From the NCBI RefSeq assembly GCF_900167465.1, contig NZ_FUWR01000013.1, positions 80,288 through 119,667 on the forward strand: DNA of 39,380 nt. The letters are read 5' to 3'. A program made the translations under genes and the position numbers. How positions within the stretch are numbered: position 1 is the stretch's first letter; the number at the start of each line of letters is the position of its first letter. Origin of the DNA: Trichlorobacter thiogenes. Its GTDB lineage: Bacteria; Desulfobacterota; Desulfuromonadia; Geobacterales; Pseudopelobacteraceae. The notes under the pieces are model-generated. The model worked only from the letters and a program-made list of their open reading frames with translations. It searched no databases and had not been told where the DNA came from. Below, piece by piece: positions 1 through 10,500 of this stretch.

Positions 1-92
1 TCAATGGTAAAACCTTCTGCGCTTAGATAGTCATCCAACAAGGCACAGAGGTCATGATCGTCATCAATGACCAGAATCCTGCTAGTCTGCAT
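1..92 (-). CDS. Response regulator receiver domain, N-terminal fragment (CpxR/OmpR-like)
   Basis: Reading the minus strand from an ATG at 92, the first 30 codons give a receiver-domain start, MQTSRILVIDDDHD followed by a Leu-rich helix and an AEGF motif. The Asp cluster (IDDD) is the acidic pocket that binds Mg2+ during phosphorylation. A GGAG lies just upstream of the ATG (GGTGGAGCAG then ATG). The frame stays open to the left edge, so only the start of the gene is present; output domain and total length are unknown. The opening resembles the CpxR/RstA branch of OmpR-type regulators. The gene is divergent from the EF-hand/TPR/CpxP-like group, and a CpxP-like gene about 2.5 kb away fits an envelope-stress circuit. 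That link is an inference. Confidence 0.8.
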   Translation of the reverse strand, partial: MQTSRILVIDDDHDLCALLDDYLSAEGFTI

Positions 93-289
93 CTGCTCCA
101 CCCTCCAGACGATGTGAATACCTGCGTCAGTATAAGGCTCTCGAACAACTTAGTCTGTAAAGATTTGTAGGCTACATCCTGATTACAAAACTTTACTCAA
201 ACAGCGCCACACTTAACGAATATCCAGCCGTGTATATCCGATAGATAGAGTACCAACCCTTTGCACATCACACACTAAGGAGGCCCGCC
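93..289. promoter_or_regulatory. Divergent intergenic region with a possible CpxR-box-like site
   Basis: This 197-bp region separates the response-regulator gene (minus) from the EF-hand gene (plus) and must carry promoters for both. At 157-171 the + strand reads GTAAAGATTTGTAGG: GTAAA, five bases, then GTAGG, close to the enterobacterial CpxR half-site pair (GTAAA-N4 to 8-GTAAA) with the second half imperfect. I see no convincing -35/-10 pair and no sigma-54 -24/-12 motif. A strong ribosome-binding site (TAAGGAGG, 276-283) precedes the EF-hand start. The operator call is speculative. Confidence 0.3.
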
Positions 290-1180
290 ATGAGTAGCAT
301 CAGCAGCATCAGCAGCAGTATGACCAGTCTGTTTGGCATCGACCAGCAGAAGCGGAAACAGGATCTGTTCAGTAAAGTTGACAGTGACGGCAACAGCAGT
401 ATCTCGCAAACAGAACTAACCGCCCTGACCGACAAGATCTCTGAGGACAGCGGCAAAACGCTGGATGCATCCTCTCTCCTGTCCCAGTATGACAGTGACA
501 GCGATGGATCACTGAACAGCGATGAGATGGACAGCCTGATGGAAAGCATCAAACCCAAACATGAGCGGGATGCAATGCTGAGTAACGAAGACCAATCCGG
601 CACCCAATCCAGCGGACTTGACACCACATCCCTGGCCTCGTACCTCTCCAACTCCGGCCAGGACCTGGTCTCCAGCCTGATCTCCATGCTGCAACAGATG
701 CAAAGTTCATCATCAGACGATGAAGAAGACAGCTCAATCAGCAGCAGCTCTGCAGTAAATGGTAAACAAGGTCCACCACCGCCACCACCACCTAAACCGG
801 AAGAGATGTTCAACGAGCTCGATAGTGACAGCAGCGGCGCCCTTTCTTCTGATGAGTTGCAGACCATGCTGGACAAGATGGCAGAGATGACCGGCCAATC
901 TCAGGACGCCTCCACCCTGATCACCCAGTATGACAGCGACAGCGATGGTTCGCTCAACAGCGATGAGATGGCTACCATGATGAAGAGCATGGGGCCACCT
1001 CCGCCGCCGCCACAACAGGCCCAGTCAAGCAGCAGCGGCTATGATGACACCAGTAGTGCTCTGAAAGACGCACTTGCCTCACTATTGCAAAACAGTGATC
1101 AAAGCAGTGTGTCGACCCTGCTCAAGCTGCTAAAAAGCAGTTCAAGCAGCAGTACACAATCAATCAATGTGATTTCGTAA
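290..1180 (+). CDS. Four-EF-hand calcium-binding protein, Pro/Ser-rich
   Basis: The protein has 296 residues and four canonical 12-residue EF-hand loops at about 31-42, 68-79, 178-189 and 215-226, each starting with Asp and ending with Glu. Loops 2 and 4 are identical (DSDSDGSLNSDE). The protein consists of two EF-hand pairs separated by a Ser-rich linker with an acidic cluster (about 139-155) and a polyproline run (162-168); a second polyproline run follows the last loop (236-241). No signal peptide or membrane segment is visible; the N-terminus is Ser/Ile-rich. The role is unknown beyond Ca2+ binding. Similar proteins in databases are sometimes labelled XopAW-like, which need not imply type III secretion here. 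The start is fixed by TAAGGAGG at 276-283. The gene is followed by a hairpin and a TPR gene on the same strand. Confidence 0.85.
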   Translation: MSSISSISSSMTSLFGIDQQKRKQDLFSKVDSDGNSSISQTELTALTDKISEDSGKTLDASSLLSQYDSDSDGSLNSDEMDSLMESIKPKHERDAMLSNEDQSGTQSSGLDTTSLASYLSNSGQDLVSSLISMLQQMQSSSSDDEEDSSISSSSAVNGKQGPPPPPPPKPEEMFNELDSDSSGALSSDELQTMLDKMAEMTGQSQDASTLITQYDSDSDGSLNSDEMATMMKSMGPPPPPPQQAQSSSSGYDDTSSALKDALASLLQNSDQSSVSTLLKLLKSSSSSSTQSINVIS

Positions 1181-1198
1181 GCAAAACAGCTGTTAACC

Positions 1199-1235
1199 TT
1201 CAGAGGTTGTTGACGCCCAGTCAACAACCTCTGAA
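1199..1235 (+). terminator. Perfect 16-bp stem hairpin between EF-hand and TPR genes
   Basis: The arms TTCAGAGGTTGTTGAC (1199-1214) and GTCAACAACCTCTGAA (1220-1235) are exact reverse complements around a 5-nt loop. No T-run follows, so it is not a classical intrinsic terminator on the + strand. It starts 18 nt after the EF-hand stop and ends shortly before the TPR gene's ribosome-binding site, so it could partly terminate, protect an upstream 3' end, or set different expression of two co-transcribed genes. Confidence 0.6.
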
Positions 1236-1262
1236 ATCATCAGATGCAGCAGGAGGAAAATC

Positions 1263-2456
1263 ATGGCGTCGGTCATAGCAGCTACAGACAAAATGTTTTC
1301 GGCCATCACAGACAGCCAAAGCACCCGTAGCAGTATTGCAAGCACCATGCTTTCCACGGCTATCAGCTATATGGAAGATGAAAATTACACCCGCGCAGCT
1401 CAAGCACTACGCGCATCACTATCCTATAATCCGGAATCAACTGACGCCTACAACTACTTGGCTTCGGCCTATCTTCAGCTTGGCAAGAACAAAGAAGCCA
1501 TATCTGCTTACAAATCTTCACTGCAGCTTGACAGTACCCAGGCCGACATACACGTTAACCTTGCCAATGTGTATGTCGCAGAAAACAATACCACTGAAGC
1601 AGAAAAGGAATATAAGGCAGCTGTGCAGGCTGACACGACCGATGCGGCGGCCCCCTACACCTATGGACTTTTTCTGCTAAACAACGATCGCGCTTCTGAA
1701 GCGATCACTCAGTTTACCAAGGCAAGTAAACTGGAACCAAACGACGGCAACATCAATTACGCGCTGGGCTCCGCCTATAACAAACAGGGACGCTATTCCG
1801 AGGCGGTAACACAGCTTAACAAGGCCATTGCCAGAAAAGGTGATGATTTCTATGCCGGTTATTCTGAACTGGGATTTGCCTACATCGGTCTGGGGGACAA
1901 AGACAGCGTCAGCAGCACTATCGACTATCTTAATGACACAGAAGACTCAACGGCAATAAGCTATGCCGAAACCCTTGAAGATGCCATTCAACAGCCCAAA
2001 ATACTTGGTACCGTAGACTCCGGCACCTCTCTGCTTACCGCACTTGGTGCATCAACGCCGGTTTACTTTCTGGACATTTCACTTGCCGAACCTGCCAGCT
2101 CCAAAAATTTCACCATCCAGTTCCAGTTTGATTCTGAAATGGATGTCAGCTCAGTCATGGATACAACGAAATGGAGTATACGAAAGGCATCAGGTATCGA
2201 GGAAGGTTTTTATAATAATGGCGTTTACTCGTCTAACAGGAATGACGCAACTTTCTCCCCTATTCCCAAACTGGTAACCTACGACCCCACGACACTGCGG
2301 GCAACCGTAACCTTCAGCATCAGCCAGAATGCTAATGGTAATGCAACTATAGATCCCTCACGGCTTGTCTTCAGGTTTAGTGGCGTTGATGTAAACGGCA
2401 GAAGCATGGATACAACTGCTGACGAATATGACCAGTATGCCGGAGTTGCCTTTTAA
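1263..2456 (+). CDS. TPR-repeat protein with C-terminal beta-rich domain
   Basis: The protein has 397 residues. Residues about 25-240 form consecutive tetratricopeptide repeats, recognisable by the Y-LA-AYLQLGK-EAI-AYK pattern (YNYLASAYLQLGKNKEAI) and its neighbours, which build a protein-binding superhelix. Residues about 260-397 have no TPR and look like a beta-sandwich region, with motifs such as FTIQFQFDSEMD and LVFRFSGVDVNG reminiscent of Ig-like domains in bacterial surface proteins. There is no obvious signal peptide. AGGAGG lies 8 nt before the ATG. Its position behind the EF-hand gene suggests co-transcription across the hairpin. The function is unknown; a scaffold or secreted-partner role is a guess. 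Confidence 0.8.
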   Translation: MASVIAATDKMFSAITDSQSTRSSIASTMLSTAISYMEDENYTRAAQALRASLSYNPESTDAYNYLASAYLQLGKNKEAISAYKSSLQLDSTQADIHVNLANVYVAENNTTEAEKEYKAAVQADTTDAAAPYTYGLFLLNNDRASEAITQFTKASKLEPNDGNINYALGSAYNKQGRYSEAVTQLNKAIARKGDDFYAGYSELGFAYIGLGDKDSVSSTIDYLNDTEDSTAISYAETLEDAIQQPKILGTVDSGTSLLTALGASTPVYFLDISLAEPASSKNFTIQFQFDSEMDVSSVMDTTKWSIRKASGIEEGFYNNGVYSSNRNDATFSPIPKLVTYDPTTLRATVTFSISQNANGNATIDPSRLVFRFSGVDVNGRSMDTTADEYDQYAGVAF

Positions 2457-2564
2457 GAATAATTTAGCCTATCTTCGCATCTCTTTACCCATATTTACGC
2501 CCCGAGACGCTACTCTTGTTTTCAACAAGACACTTCTGCATGCAAGCATGAAAGGAGTAGCACT

Positions 2565-2996
2565 ATGGGCAAGAGATTAATTTTATTACTCGTGGCAATA
2601 GGGGGATTTTCGGTAAATGCGACTGCCCGCGAACTACCTATACCCCCGATGGACTGTTTCTCACCGCCTCCGCCACCACCGGATTATCGGCAGCACCCAC
2701 CACCAATGCCGCCACCAGGACACCATTGGATAGAACCAAAGATGCCGTTAAACGCAGCGCAGCAGGCGCAACTGGATCAGCTCCTGCAAAAAGAGCATGA
2801 CTATGTTGATGGGTTGATGAAAAAGATGGAGGAAAGTCGTATTGCCCTGCGTCAGGCAGCAGATCGGGAGCCTTTTGATGAAGCTGCCGTCACAGCCTTG
2901 GCAAAGACCGACGCAGAACTCCAGACAGAGTTGATGCTGTCACACCTACGCACTAAAGCGCGCATTAAAGCCCTTTTCTCTCCTGTTCCTAAATAA
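2565..2996 (+). CDS. Periplasmic Spy/CpxP-like protein (LTxxQ-type), Pro-rich
   Basis: The protein has 143 residues. The first 21 or so form a Sec signal peptide (MGKRLILLLVAIGGFSVNATA). Residues about 26-58 are very Pro-rich (PPPPPPDYRQHPPPMPPP). The rest is predicted helical and carries an LTxxQ-type repeat near LNAAQQAQL and a C-terminal stretch (ELMLSHLRTKARIKALFSP) typical of the Spy/CpxP/periplasmic metal-sensor superfamily. Such proteins act as periplasmic chaperones or stress sensors and are usually under two-component control. That fits the CpxR-like gene at the left edge, but regulation by it is inferred. A good ribosome-binding site (AAAGGAGT) precedes the ATG. Confidence 0.75.
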   Translation: MGKRLILLLVAIGGFSVNATARELPIPPMDCFSPPPPPPDYRQHPPPMPPPGHHWIEPKMPLNAAQQAQLDQLLQKEHDYVDGLMKKMEESRIALRQAADREPFDEAAVTALAKTDAELQTELMLSHLRTKARIKALFSPVPK

Positions 2997-3008
2997 ACCG
3001 TAGTGTGT

Positions 3009-3044
3009 ATACCCAGGGGCAGGGTCAGTCTACCCCCTGGGTAT
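3009..3044 (+). terminator. Intrinsic terminator after the CpxP-like gene
   Basis: An 11-bp perfect stem (ATACCCAGGGG at 3009-3019 and CCCCTGGGTAT at 3034-3044) is followed by a T-rich stretch, TTTGATTATTTCTT. It begins 12 nt after the stop codon of the CpxP-like gene and separates it from glgC. Confidence 0.75.
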
Positions 3045-3150
3045 TTGATTATTTCTTCATTCCTACAGAAAAAATCCGACTTGCATGCTTGACAGCTTAC
3101 GGCTAAAGGATAAGCTAAGGTCAATCAGAGACTGCAAGAAGGAGCTTCCC

Positions 3151-4392
3151 ATGTTCGACGGATTAAATCTTGGCAGGAATACAATTGCGATGGTGCTGGC
3201 AGGCGGAAAAGGTGAGCGACTCAGCCCCTTGACCCTGCGTCGCGCCAAGCCCAGCGTCACCTTTGGCGGCAAGTACAAGATCATCGACTTTGTCTTAAGT
3301 AACCTGTTCAACTCCGGTATCAGGCGGATTTACATCCTGACCCAGTACCGGGCCTATTCGCTTAACAAACATATCCGCGAATCATGGGGCAAATGGACCG
3401 GCCTGGGCGAATTCTGCGTAGCCATCTCACCGGAGACCAGTAGCGACAGCGAACAGTGGTTCAAAGGCACCGCAGACGCCATCCTGCAGTACCTGCGCTT
3501 CGTGGAAACAGCCGATGCCGACTATGTGGCGGTCTTTGGTGGCGACCATATCTACAAGATGGATATCAGCCAGATGATCCAGTCCCACCGGATGAACCGT
3601 GCCGACCTCACCATCGCCTCACTTGAAGTACCCAGGGAAGAGGCCAGCCGCTTTGGGGTCTTCTCTGTGGATGACGACAACCGGGTCACCGCCTTCACTG
3701 AAAAGCCTGAAAACCCTGAAACCATTCCAGGCCGTGAGACCTGCTTCGCCTCCATGGGCAACTACATCTTCCCCACCCGCAAGCTGATCGAAGTCCTTCT
3801 GGAAGGCAAGAAACTGTATGAGGACCTTGACTTTGGCAAGCATGTCATCCCGATGATGCTGGAAAAGGGCGACCGGATCTACGCCTACAACTTCAATGAC
3901 AATCTGGTACCGGGGATGAAATCAGAAGAACGGGGCTACTGGAAGGATGTGGGAACGCTCGATTCCTACTATGAAGCCAACATGGACCTGATCAATGTCA
4001 GTCCTCAGTTAAACCTCTACAACTACAAATGGCCGATCCTTACCAACCAGGGCAACCTGCCACCGGCCAAGACTGTTTTTGATGATGAAGGACGTCGTGG
4101 TGTCAATATCGACTCATACGTTACCGGCGGTTGCATCACCAGCGGCAGCACCGTGCGTCGCTCCATCCTTGGGCCGATGTGCAAGATCAATAGCTACAGC
4201 CTGGTGGAAGACTCCATCCTGTTTGAAGGGGTTACGGTTGGCCGGCACGTAAAGATTAAAAAGGCTATCATCGACAAAGGGGTGGTTATTCCTGATAACG
4301 CCGTGATCGGCTACAATCATGAAGACGACCTCAAGAATGGCTACACCATCACTGAATCAGGGATTGTGGTGGTGCCCAGGAAAGACCGTTAA
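3151..4392 (+). CDS. glgC: Glucose-1-phosphate adenylyltransferase (ADP-glucose pyrophosphorylase)
   Basis: This enzyme makes ADP-glucose from ATP and glucose-1-phosphate, the committed step of bacterial glycogen synthesis. The 413 residues open with the nucleotidyltransferase signature VLAGGKGERLSPLT followed by RRAKPSVTFGGKYKIIDF, the effector/substrate-binding region typical of GlgC. FGGDHIYKMD and AFTEKPENPE are further family motifs, and the C-terminal third is a left-handed beta-helix with hexapeptide-like repeats. An upstream in-frame start at 3085 exists, but the ATG at 3151 is preferred because AAGGAG sits 7 nt before it and the protein then starts like known GlgC proteins. It stands alone, with hairpins on both sides and no other glycogen genes nearby. 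Confidence 0.93.
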   Translation: MFDGLNLGRNTIAMVLAGGKGERLSPLTLRRAKPSVTFGGKYKIIDFVLSNLFNSGIRRIYILTQYRAYSLNKHIRESWGKWTGLGEFCVAISPETSSDSEQWFKGTADAILQYLRFVETADADYVAVFGGDHIYKMDISQMIQSHRMNRADLTIASLEVPREEASRFGVFSVDDDNRVTAFTEKPENPETIPGRETCFASMGNYIFPTRKLIEVLLEGKKLYEDLDFGKHVIPMMLEKGDRIYAYNFNDNLVPGMKSEERGYWKDVGTLDSYYEANMDLINVSPQLNLYNYKWPILTNQGNLPPAKTVFDDEGRRGVNIDSYVTGGCITSGSTVRRSILGPMCKINSYSLVEDSILFEGVTVGRHVKIKKAIIDKGVVIPDNAVIGYNHEDDLKNGYTITESGIVVVPRKDR

Positions 4393-4406
4393 ACCATCCA
4401 CACCAA

Positions 4407-4432
4407 AAGGGCCGGACAAGAATCCGGCCCTT
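4407..4432 (+). terminator. GC-rich hairpin after glgC
   Basis: A 10-bp perfect stem (AAGGGCCGGA at 4407-4416 and TCCGGCCCTT at 4423-4432) has a 6-nt loop, 14 nt after the glgC stop. The GC-rich core with A's before and TT after resembles an intrinsic terminator, although the downstream U-tract is minimal. Confidence 0.65.
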
Positions 4433-4460
4433 CGAGCTTAAATACAGCACGCCAGCGGGA

Positions 4461-4490
4461 TTGAACAGAATGGGCAACTATGGTAAAGAT
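4461..4490 (+). promoter_or_regulatory. Weak candidate sigma-70 promoter for the PKS gene
   Basis: TTGAAC (4461-4466) and TAAAGA (4484-4489) are 17 bp apart and lie about 40 bp before the PKS start, in the only non-coding gap behind the glgC terminator. Both boxes are poor matches (about four and three of six). A promoter must lie in or near this gap because the gene upstream ends in a hairpin; the exact boxes are uncertain. Confidence 0.25.
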
Positions 4491-4528
4491 TAAACAAACA
4501 TCTACTTCCCATTATTCCCAGGATCGAC

Positions 4529-7500
4529 ATGCCTTCAAATGTTGCTATCATAGGTTTTTCATTCAGACTGCCAAATACAACCCAGGAAACCTTCTGGAAT
4601 GATCTTCAGGAAGGCCGTGATCTGGTCACCTCAGTACCCAAAGAGCGTTGGAGCCAGGAAACATTTACCCACCCGCGCAAAGATCATCCCGGCACCAGTT
4701 ACACCTTTACAGCCGGTTCAGTTGGTGATGTTTCACTGTTTGATGCCGGTTTTTTCGGCATTTCTCCACGCGAAGCTGCCGTCATGGACCCTCAGCAACG
4801 TCTGTTGCTTGAGCTGGGCTGGGAGGCCTTTGAGAGCGCCGGCGTTAAACCATCCTCTCTGAAAGGGAGCAACTGCGGGGTATTTGTCGGTATCTCCAGC
4901 ATTGACTACGCCTACCGCCTGATAGACAACCTTGAAGCGGTTGATTCTTCCGGCGGCACCGGAAACACTTCAAGCATTGCTGCCAACCGCCTCTCTTACT
5001 TTTTTGACCTGCGCGGCCCCAGCATGGCCATTGACACGGCCTGTTCATCATCACTGGTAGCCTTTCACCAAGCCTGTGTATCCATTGCATCGGGAGAAAG
5101 TACCACTGCACTGGCAGGTGGTGTCAGTCTTCACCTCCACCCTTATACCTTCATAGCCTTTTCCAAGGCATCCATGTTATCCCGAAAAGGACACTGCAAT
5201 GTATTTGACGCAGCATGTGACGGCTATGTCCGTTCCGAAGGCGCCGGACTATTTCTTCTGAAAGAGTACAACCAGGCAGTGACCGATGGAGACAATATTC
5301 TGGCTGTTGTGGCAGCCTCAGCCGTCAATACGGATGGCCGGAAATCCGGATTAACTGTACCCAGTGCAGCGGCTCAGGCCGCCCTGCTAAGACAGACCTA
5401 CCAAAAGGCAGGAATAGCCCCCTCAGAGATTGACTACGTAGAAGCACATGGCACCGGCACTGCCGTTGGTGACCCGATCGAGGTACAAGCAATCGGTGAA
5501 GCCTTGGGGAAACAACGCCGGGCTGAAAACCCATTAATCATCGGCTCCGTTAAAAGCAATCTGGGACATTTGGAGTCTGCTGCAGGAGTCGCCGGTCTGA
5601 CCAAGGCACTACTTTGCATTCAGAACCGGACCATACCTGCAACCATAGGCATTACAAAGCTTAATCCGGCAATACCGTTTACCGATCTCAACATTGAAGT
5701 CGCCACAGAGAGCAGACCGATTACCAAGACTGGAGAGATCATCGTCGGCGTCAACTCCTTCGGCTTCGGTGGTGCCAATGCCCATGTTGTTCTCAAAAGC
5801 CATGAGCATCCTGTCGACAATCCAGCAAAGCTTCGTCCCTGCCAACTTCCCCTGGTGCTTTCTGCAAAAAATGCGGAGGCCTTGAAGAAGTCTGCCAGTG
5901 ATACTGCAGCATACCTGAACAGTAATCACCATATCCCCCTGTACGATATTGCTTACAACGCCCTCTTCCGCCGCGAGTTATTTAAATACAAGACCGTTGT
6001 CTTCGGCAATTCACACACGGAAATTGCAGAACAGCTGTACACGTTCGCTGATACTGAGACAACGCAGACCTCTACTCCGCTGGCCATGGCAACCGGACCT
6101 GTATTTGTCTACTCCGGCAATGGTGCACAATGGTTTGGCATGGGAAGGCAGCTGTTGACTGACACCCTGTTTCTACAAGCGGTACAGGAGGTTGACTCGC
6201 TCTTCAGGCAGCATGCTGACTGGTCCCTTGAAAAGGAACTGTCCGGATTCTATGGCATTGACCAATACGCAGACACCGAGATTGCCCAGCCGGCCCTGTT
6301 TGCGATCCAGGTTGGTATTACCCGCATGCTTCAAGCGCGAGGCGTGTCGCCGATAGCTGTGGTTGGCCATAGTGTAGGAGAAGTTGCTGCTGCCTGGGCT
6401 TGCGGAGCCCTGTCTCTGGAAGATGCTGTACAGGTAATTTATCACCGCAGCCAACTTCAGGGCACCACCAAGGGAAAAGGGCAGATGACTGCGGTCGGCC
6501 TGGGCCAGTCTGAAACCACACAATTACTCACTGAGCTTGGGCTTCATGAAAACCTGACCGTTGCAGGTAGCAACAGCAACAAAGGGGCAACGGTTGCCGG
6601 AGCAGATGCTGATCTCAAGAAGCTGGAATCAACCCTCTCACGCAAGAATATCTTTAACAAACGTCTTGCCCTTGATTATGCATTTCACAGCCCGGCAATG
6701 GATCCGCTTGAAACGGGCATCAGATCAGCACTGGTAACAATAATTCCGCAACCGTCGTCCGTTCCGTTTTACTCAACCGTTACCGGTGGGTTGATTGATG
6801 GTACCGGACTTGACGCAGGCTACTGGTGGCACAACCTGCGCAAACCGGTTCTGTTTGACCAGACCATCAGGCAGCTTCTCCATGACGAAAATACTGTTTT
6901 TATTGAAATCGGGCCCCATGCAATTCTGCGCAGCTATCTGCAGGACTGCATGGAAGAAAACGCAACAGCAGGACGTGTCATCAGCACCGGCATGCGTGGA
7001 GATGACAGCCCGGCAAAGATTTTAACTGCTGTTGGGCAGGCGATCATCAGCGGTATCCCCATTGACTGGAACTATTTTTTCCCTGAACAGGCAGTTTTTG
7101 TTGAACTACCCCATTATCCTTGGCAGCGGGAATCACACTGGCACACCGTGACGCCGGAATCATACGGCCTGCTCAATCGCCGCAAACTGCACCCACTTTT
7201 AGGGTATAAACTTGCTCAACAGGAGCTTACCTGGGAAAACCAGCTTGATACCCAGCTTATTCCAATGCTTGCAGACCACCAGGTTGGTGATGCCATTGTC
7301 TTTCCCGGAGCCGGTTTCGTTGAACTGACGCTTGCTGCTGCCCATGTCTGGCTGGCTGGAGAATTCAGCGAGATCGAAGAGATCGAAATAAAGTCACCCT
7401 TGTTGTTGAAAGCCGACCGTTCTAAACTGATCCGTGTGTCAATTGATCCTGGCCATGGTGGCTTGCGCATAAAAGCCAAAGAGCTCGCCAGCGACGATCC

Positions 7501-10500
7501 CTGGGAGGTCCATGTCACCGCCCGAGTCCTGCAGGGACCACCGGCAACGGTACAACTGCAACACCAGATCTCACTTCCTGCCCGGACGCCTGACTTTACC
7601 GCTACGGAACATCACCAACTTACGGAGGCTGCCGGCCTTGGATACGGCCCGGCATTTCAGGTAATTGAAGTTGGCTGGATTGAAAACAACTCCGTTGTTG
7701 CTTTGTTTTCAGATACAACAACGCCAGACGAAGCAGATGTGCAGGGTTTTCACCTCCACCCTGCACACCTTGACTGTGCTTTCCAGTTAATCTTTCAGCT
7801 CCTGAAAGGTCAACTGGCAGAGAACGCCGGTATCGCCTACATCCCGGTCTATATAGGGCGGGTAAGCCTGTACACCTCTCAGCGTGCCCCCAAACGTGCC
7901 AGGGCAACATTACTACGCCGCTCCCCCCATTCCCTGACAGCAGAATTTATTATCGCCGATGCCGAAGGTACGCCGATAGCCGCTGTACAGGAAGTCCGCT
8001 TCAAAGCCGTCCGTCTCAACATCAATCAGGCTGCCACAAAGGCTGCTTTTCTGGCTTACCATAGCATCCCCTGGCCTCACCCATTAACACCTTGCGGCAT
8101 ATCGCCACTCCCGTTTGACAAGCTGAAAAAAGAGATGGGTGGAGCGGTAAGCCGGGCGGTTCTTAAAGGTACCCATCGCTGCTATTCTGAAGAGGTGGAT
8201 CCGCTGCTGGATGTACTGTGCAGTCGTTTTACCCTGGAAACCGTCCGGTCTCTCGCAGACGGGAATCAGGTTCTTTCCCATGCCATTATCCAGAAAATCC
8301 AGAAAAACAAGCCAGAAACAGCCCTCTACCTTACCCACCTGCTCAGCCTTGCTGTGTCTGATGGTTCACTTACAGAAAATGAATCAGGCTTTACCATTCA
8401 GGGAAAAGACAACGATACAATTTCAGCCCAGGATATCTGGAACAGCCTGTTCCATGATCACCCGGAATATTTCCCGATTATCCATAGTGTCTCACAGGTA
8501 GGACTACACCTGAAAAGCATTATAACTGAGCAGGATGCGAGCAGGTTGCTGCCATCACCAGCCTCCCTGGCGCTCCTCACCCGCAACCTGCTCGGTACTG
8601 CAGCAAAAATAAAAATTGAAGATTCACTGCAGAAACTGCTCTCCACAACCTTGACGACGCTACCGGAAGGTAGCCGGTTTGGCGTTATGGAAGTCAGTGA
8701 CGGTCTTCCGCTATTTGCCTCCACAATCTGCAGAAATATTGAATTCGACCGTTGCCATTACCTTTTTGCAACCGGAAATCATGACATCATCGATGAAGCA
8801 GCTCAGCAACTTGAACACTTTCCGGCTGCCGAAGTCCGGTTGCTTGCTTCAACCGGCGAGTTTGAACAACCAGCACCAGCCTCCGCATATCATCTGGCGA
8901 TCATCATGTCAGATTTTTTGACTATTGACGCGGCCTTACATGCCATTGATGCTGCGCTTTCCCAACTTACGCCTGACGGATTGATCCTTTTCATTGATCA
9001 ACACCCTTCGCGATGGGCAGACTTTGTTTTCGGCAGTCATTCAGCATGGTGGCACGCAAGCGCTTCCGGCTCGCCACTGTCGCGTCAGCAATCACCTACA
9101 TTCTGGCAGATGAAACTGGAACAGCGTGGACTGGGTGACAGTGAATGCCATGAACTCTCTCCCCGCACCTCGTCAGGCCCGTACCTTCTGCTGGCACGGC
9201 GCGCTGAAACTGTTTGTACGTCTGCCCCCCCACTACTGCTGTCTGCAGAATCACCCTGGCTTATCATAGCAGATAAAGAGGGCTATTCTACGGAGCTGAG
9301 ACAGCGGTTGGACAGCAGACTGTCGAGTGTTGGAGGACAGGTACTCCATACCACCTATACGTCTGTAACTGATCTCACCAACGAGTTACAACAGATCAAA
9401 ACTCTGCACGGAGGACTGCGCGGTATCATCCATATAAGCGGACTTCAACCGCCTTTAACGGATAACAGCCCGTCAGCATTCCTTGAAGTCCAGACCGACC
9501 GCTGCGCTCTTGCAGCAGCCATTATCAAGGCAACTGAAGCAACAGAGATTTCCACCATCTGCTGGCTGGTGACCGGTAACGCTGCCTGTCACCTGATCCC
9601 TCGGCACAGCCAAAAACAGACGGGCGGTTCTGTAACCTCCCTTCCTGATGCCGCTCTTTGGGGTTTTGGCCGCACGCTCATCAACGAGACGGCCAGCGGC
9701 ACTGTTCGTCTGGTTGATCTTGAGACAGCCGGCAACCTTGACACGCTGGTTGAGGCGATTGCAAAAGAGATTATCCAGCCTGACAATGAACAGGAAATCT
9801 GCATTTCGTCAGCGGGAAAACGCTTTGCACCCCGCCTGCAACTGGTACCGGCATTAGCAGACAGCGCTGACGCCCAGCAGACATTCTCCGCCACTCCCTG
9901 TTACCGTTTGGGATTCCAGTTTCCAGGGCAACTGCGGAACCTGCGTTGGGAGCCTTGCTCATCTCCTGCGCCCAAAGGCGGTGAAATTGAGGTTGAGGTG
10001 CATGCAACCGGCCTTAATTTTCGTGACTTCATGTACACCCTGGGGCTTTTATCAGATGAAGCGGTGGAAAACGGCTTTGCTGGCCCTACACTCGGCATGG
10101 AGTTTTCCGGCACTGTTATCCGTGTTGGAGAACAGGTACAGGAGTTTTCTCCCGGTGATCACTTGGTGGGATTCGGTCCTGCCTGTTTTGCTAACCGGGT
10201 AATCACCAGTCCCAACGCCGTTTCTCTGATCCCGGCAGGTCTCTCCTTTGAGGCGGCAGTAACTATTCCAGCAACATTCTTTACCAGCTTTTATGCACTG
10301 CATTATCTGGCCAGACTTTCGCCAGGTGAAAAGGTACTGATCCATGGTGCTGCTGGCGGTGTTGGCATTGCGGCGATACAGGTGGCGAGGTGGTGTGGCG
10401 CTGAAATCTATGCAACCGCCGGTACCGATGAAAAACGTGATTTTCTGCGTATGCTTGGTATTGAGCATATTTTTGATTCACGCTCACTGACCTTTGCCGC

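Noticed and set aside
268..876. Minus-strand reading frame opposite the EF-hand gene
   Set aside because: Low-complexity Ser/Leu shadow of the Asp/Ser-rich EF-hand gene, without its own signals.
3085..3150. GlgC starting at 3085
   Set aside because: No ribosome-binding site fits, and the extra 22 residues do not resemble GlgC; AAGGAG precedes the ATG at 3151.
8280..9210. Active C-methyltransferase domain in the PKS
   Set aside because: The glycine-rich SAM-binding motif is not present at the expected place.
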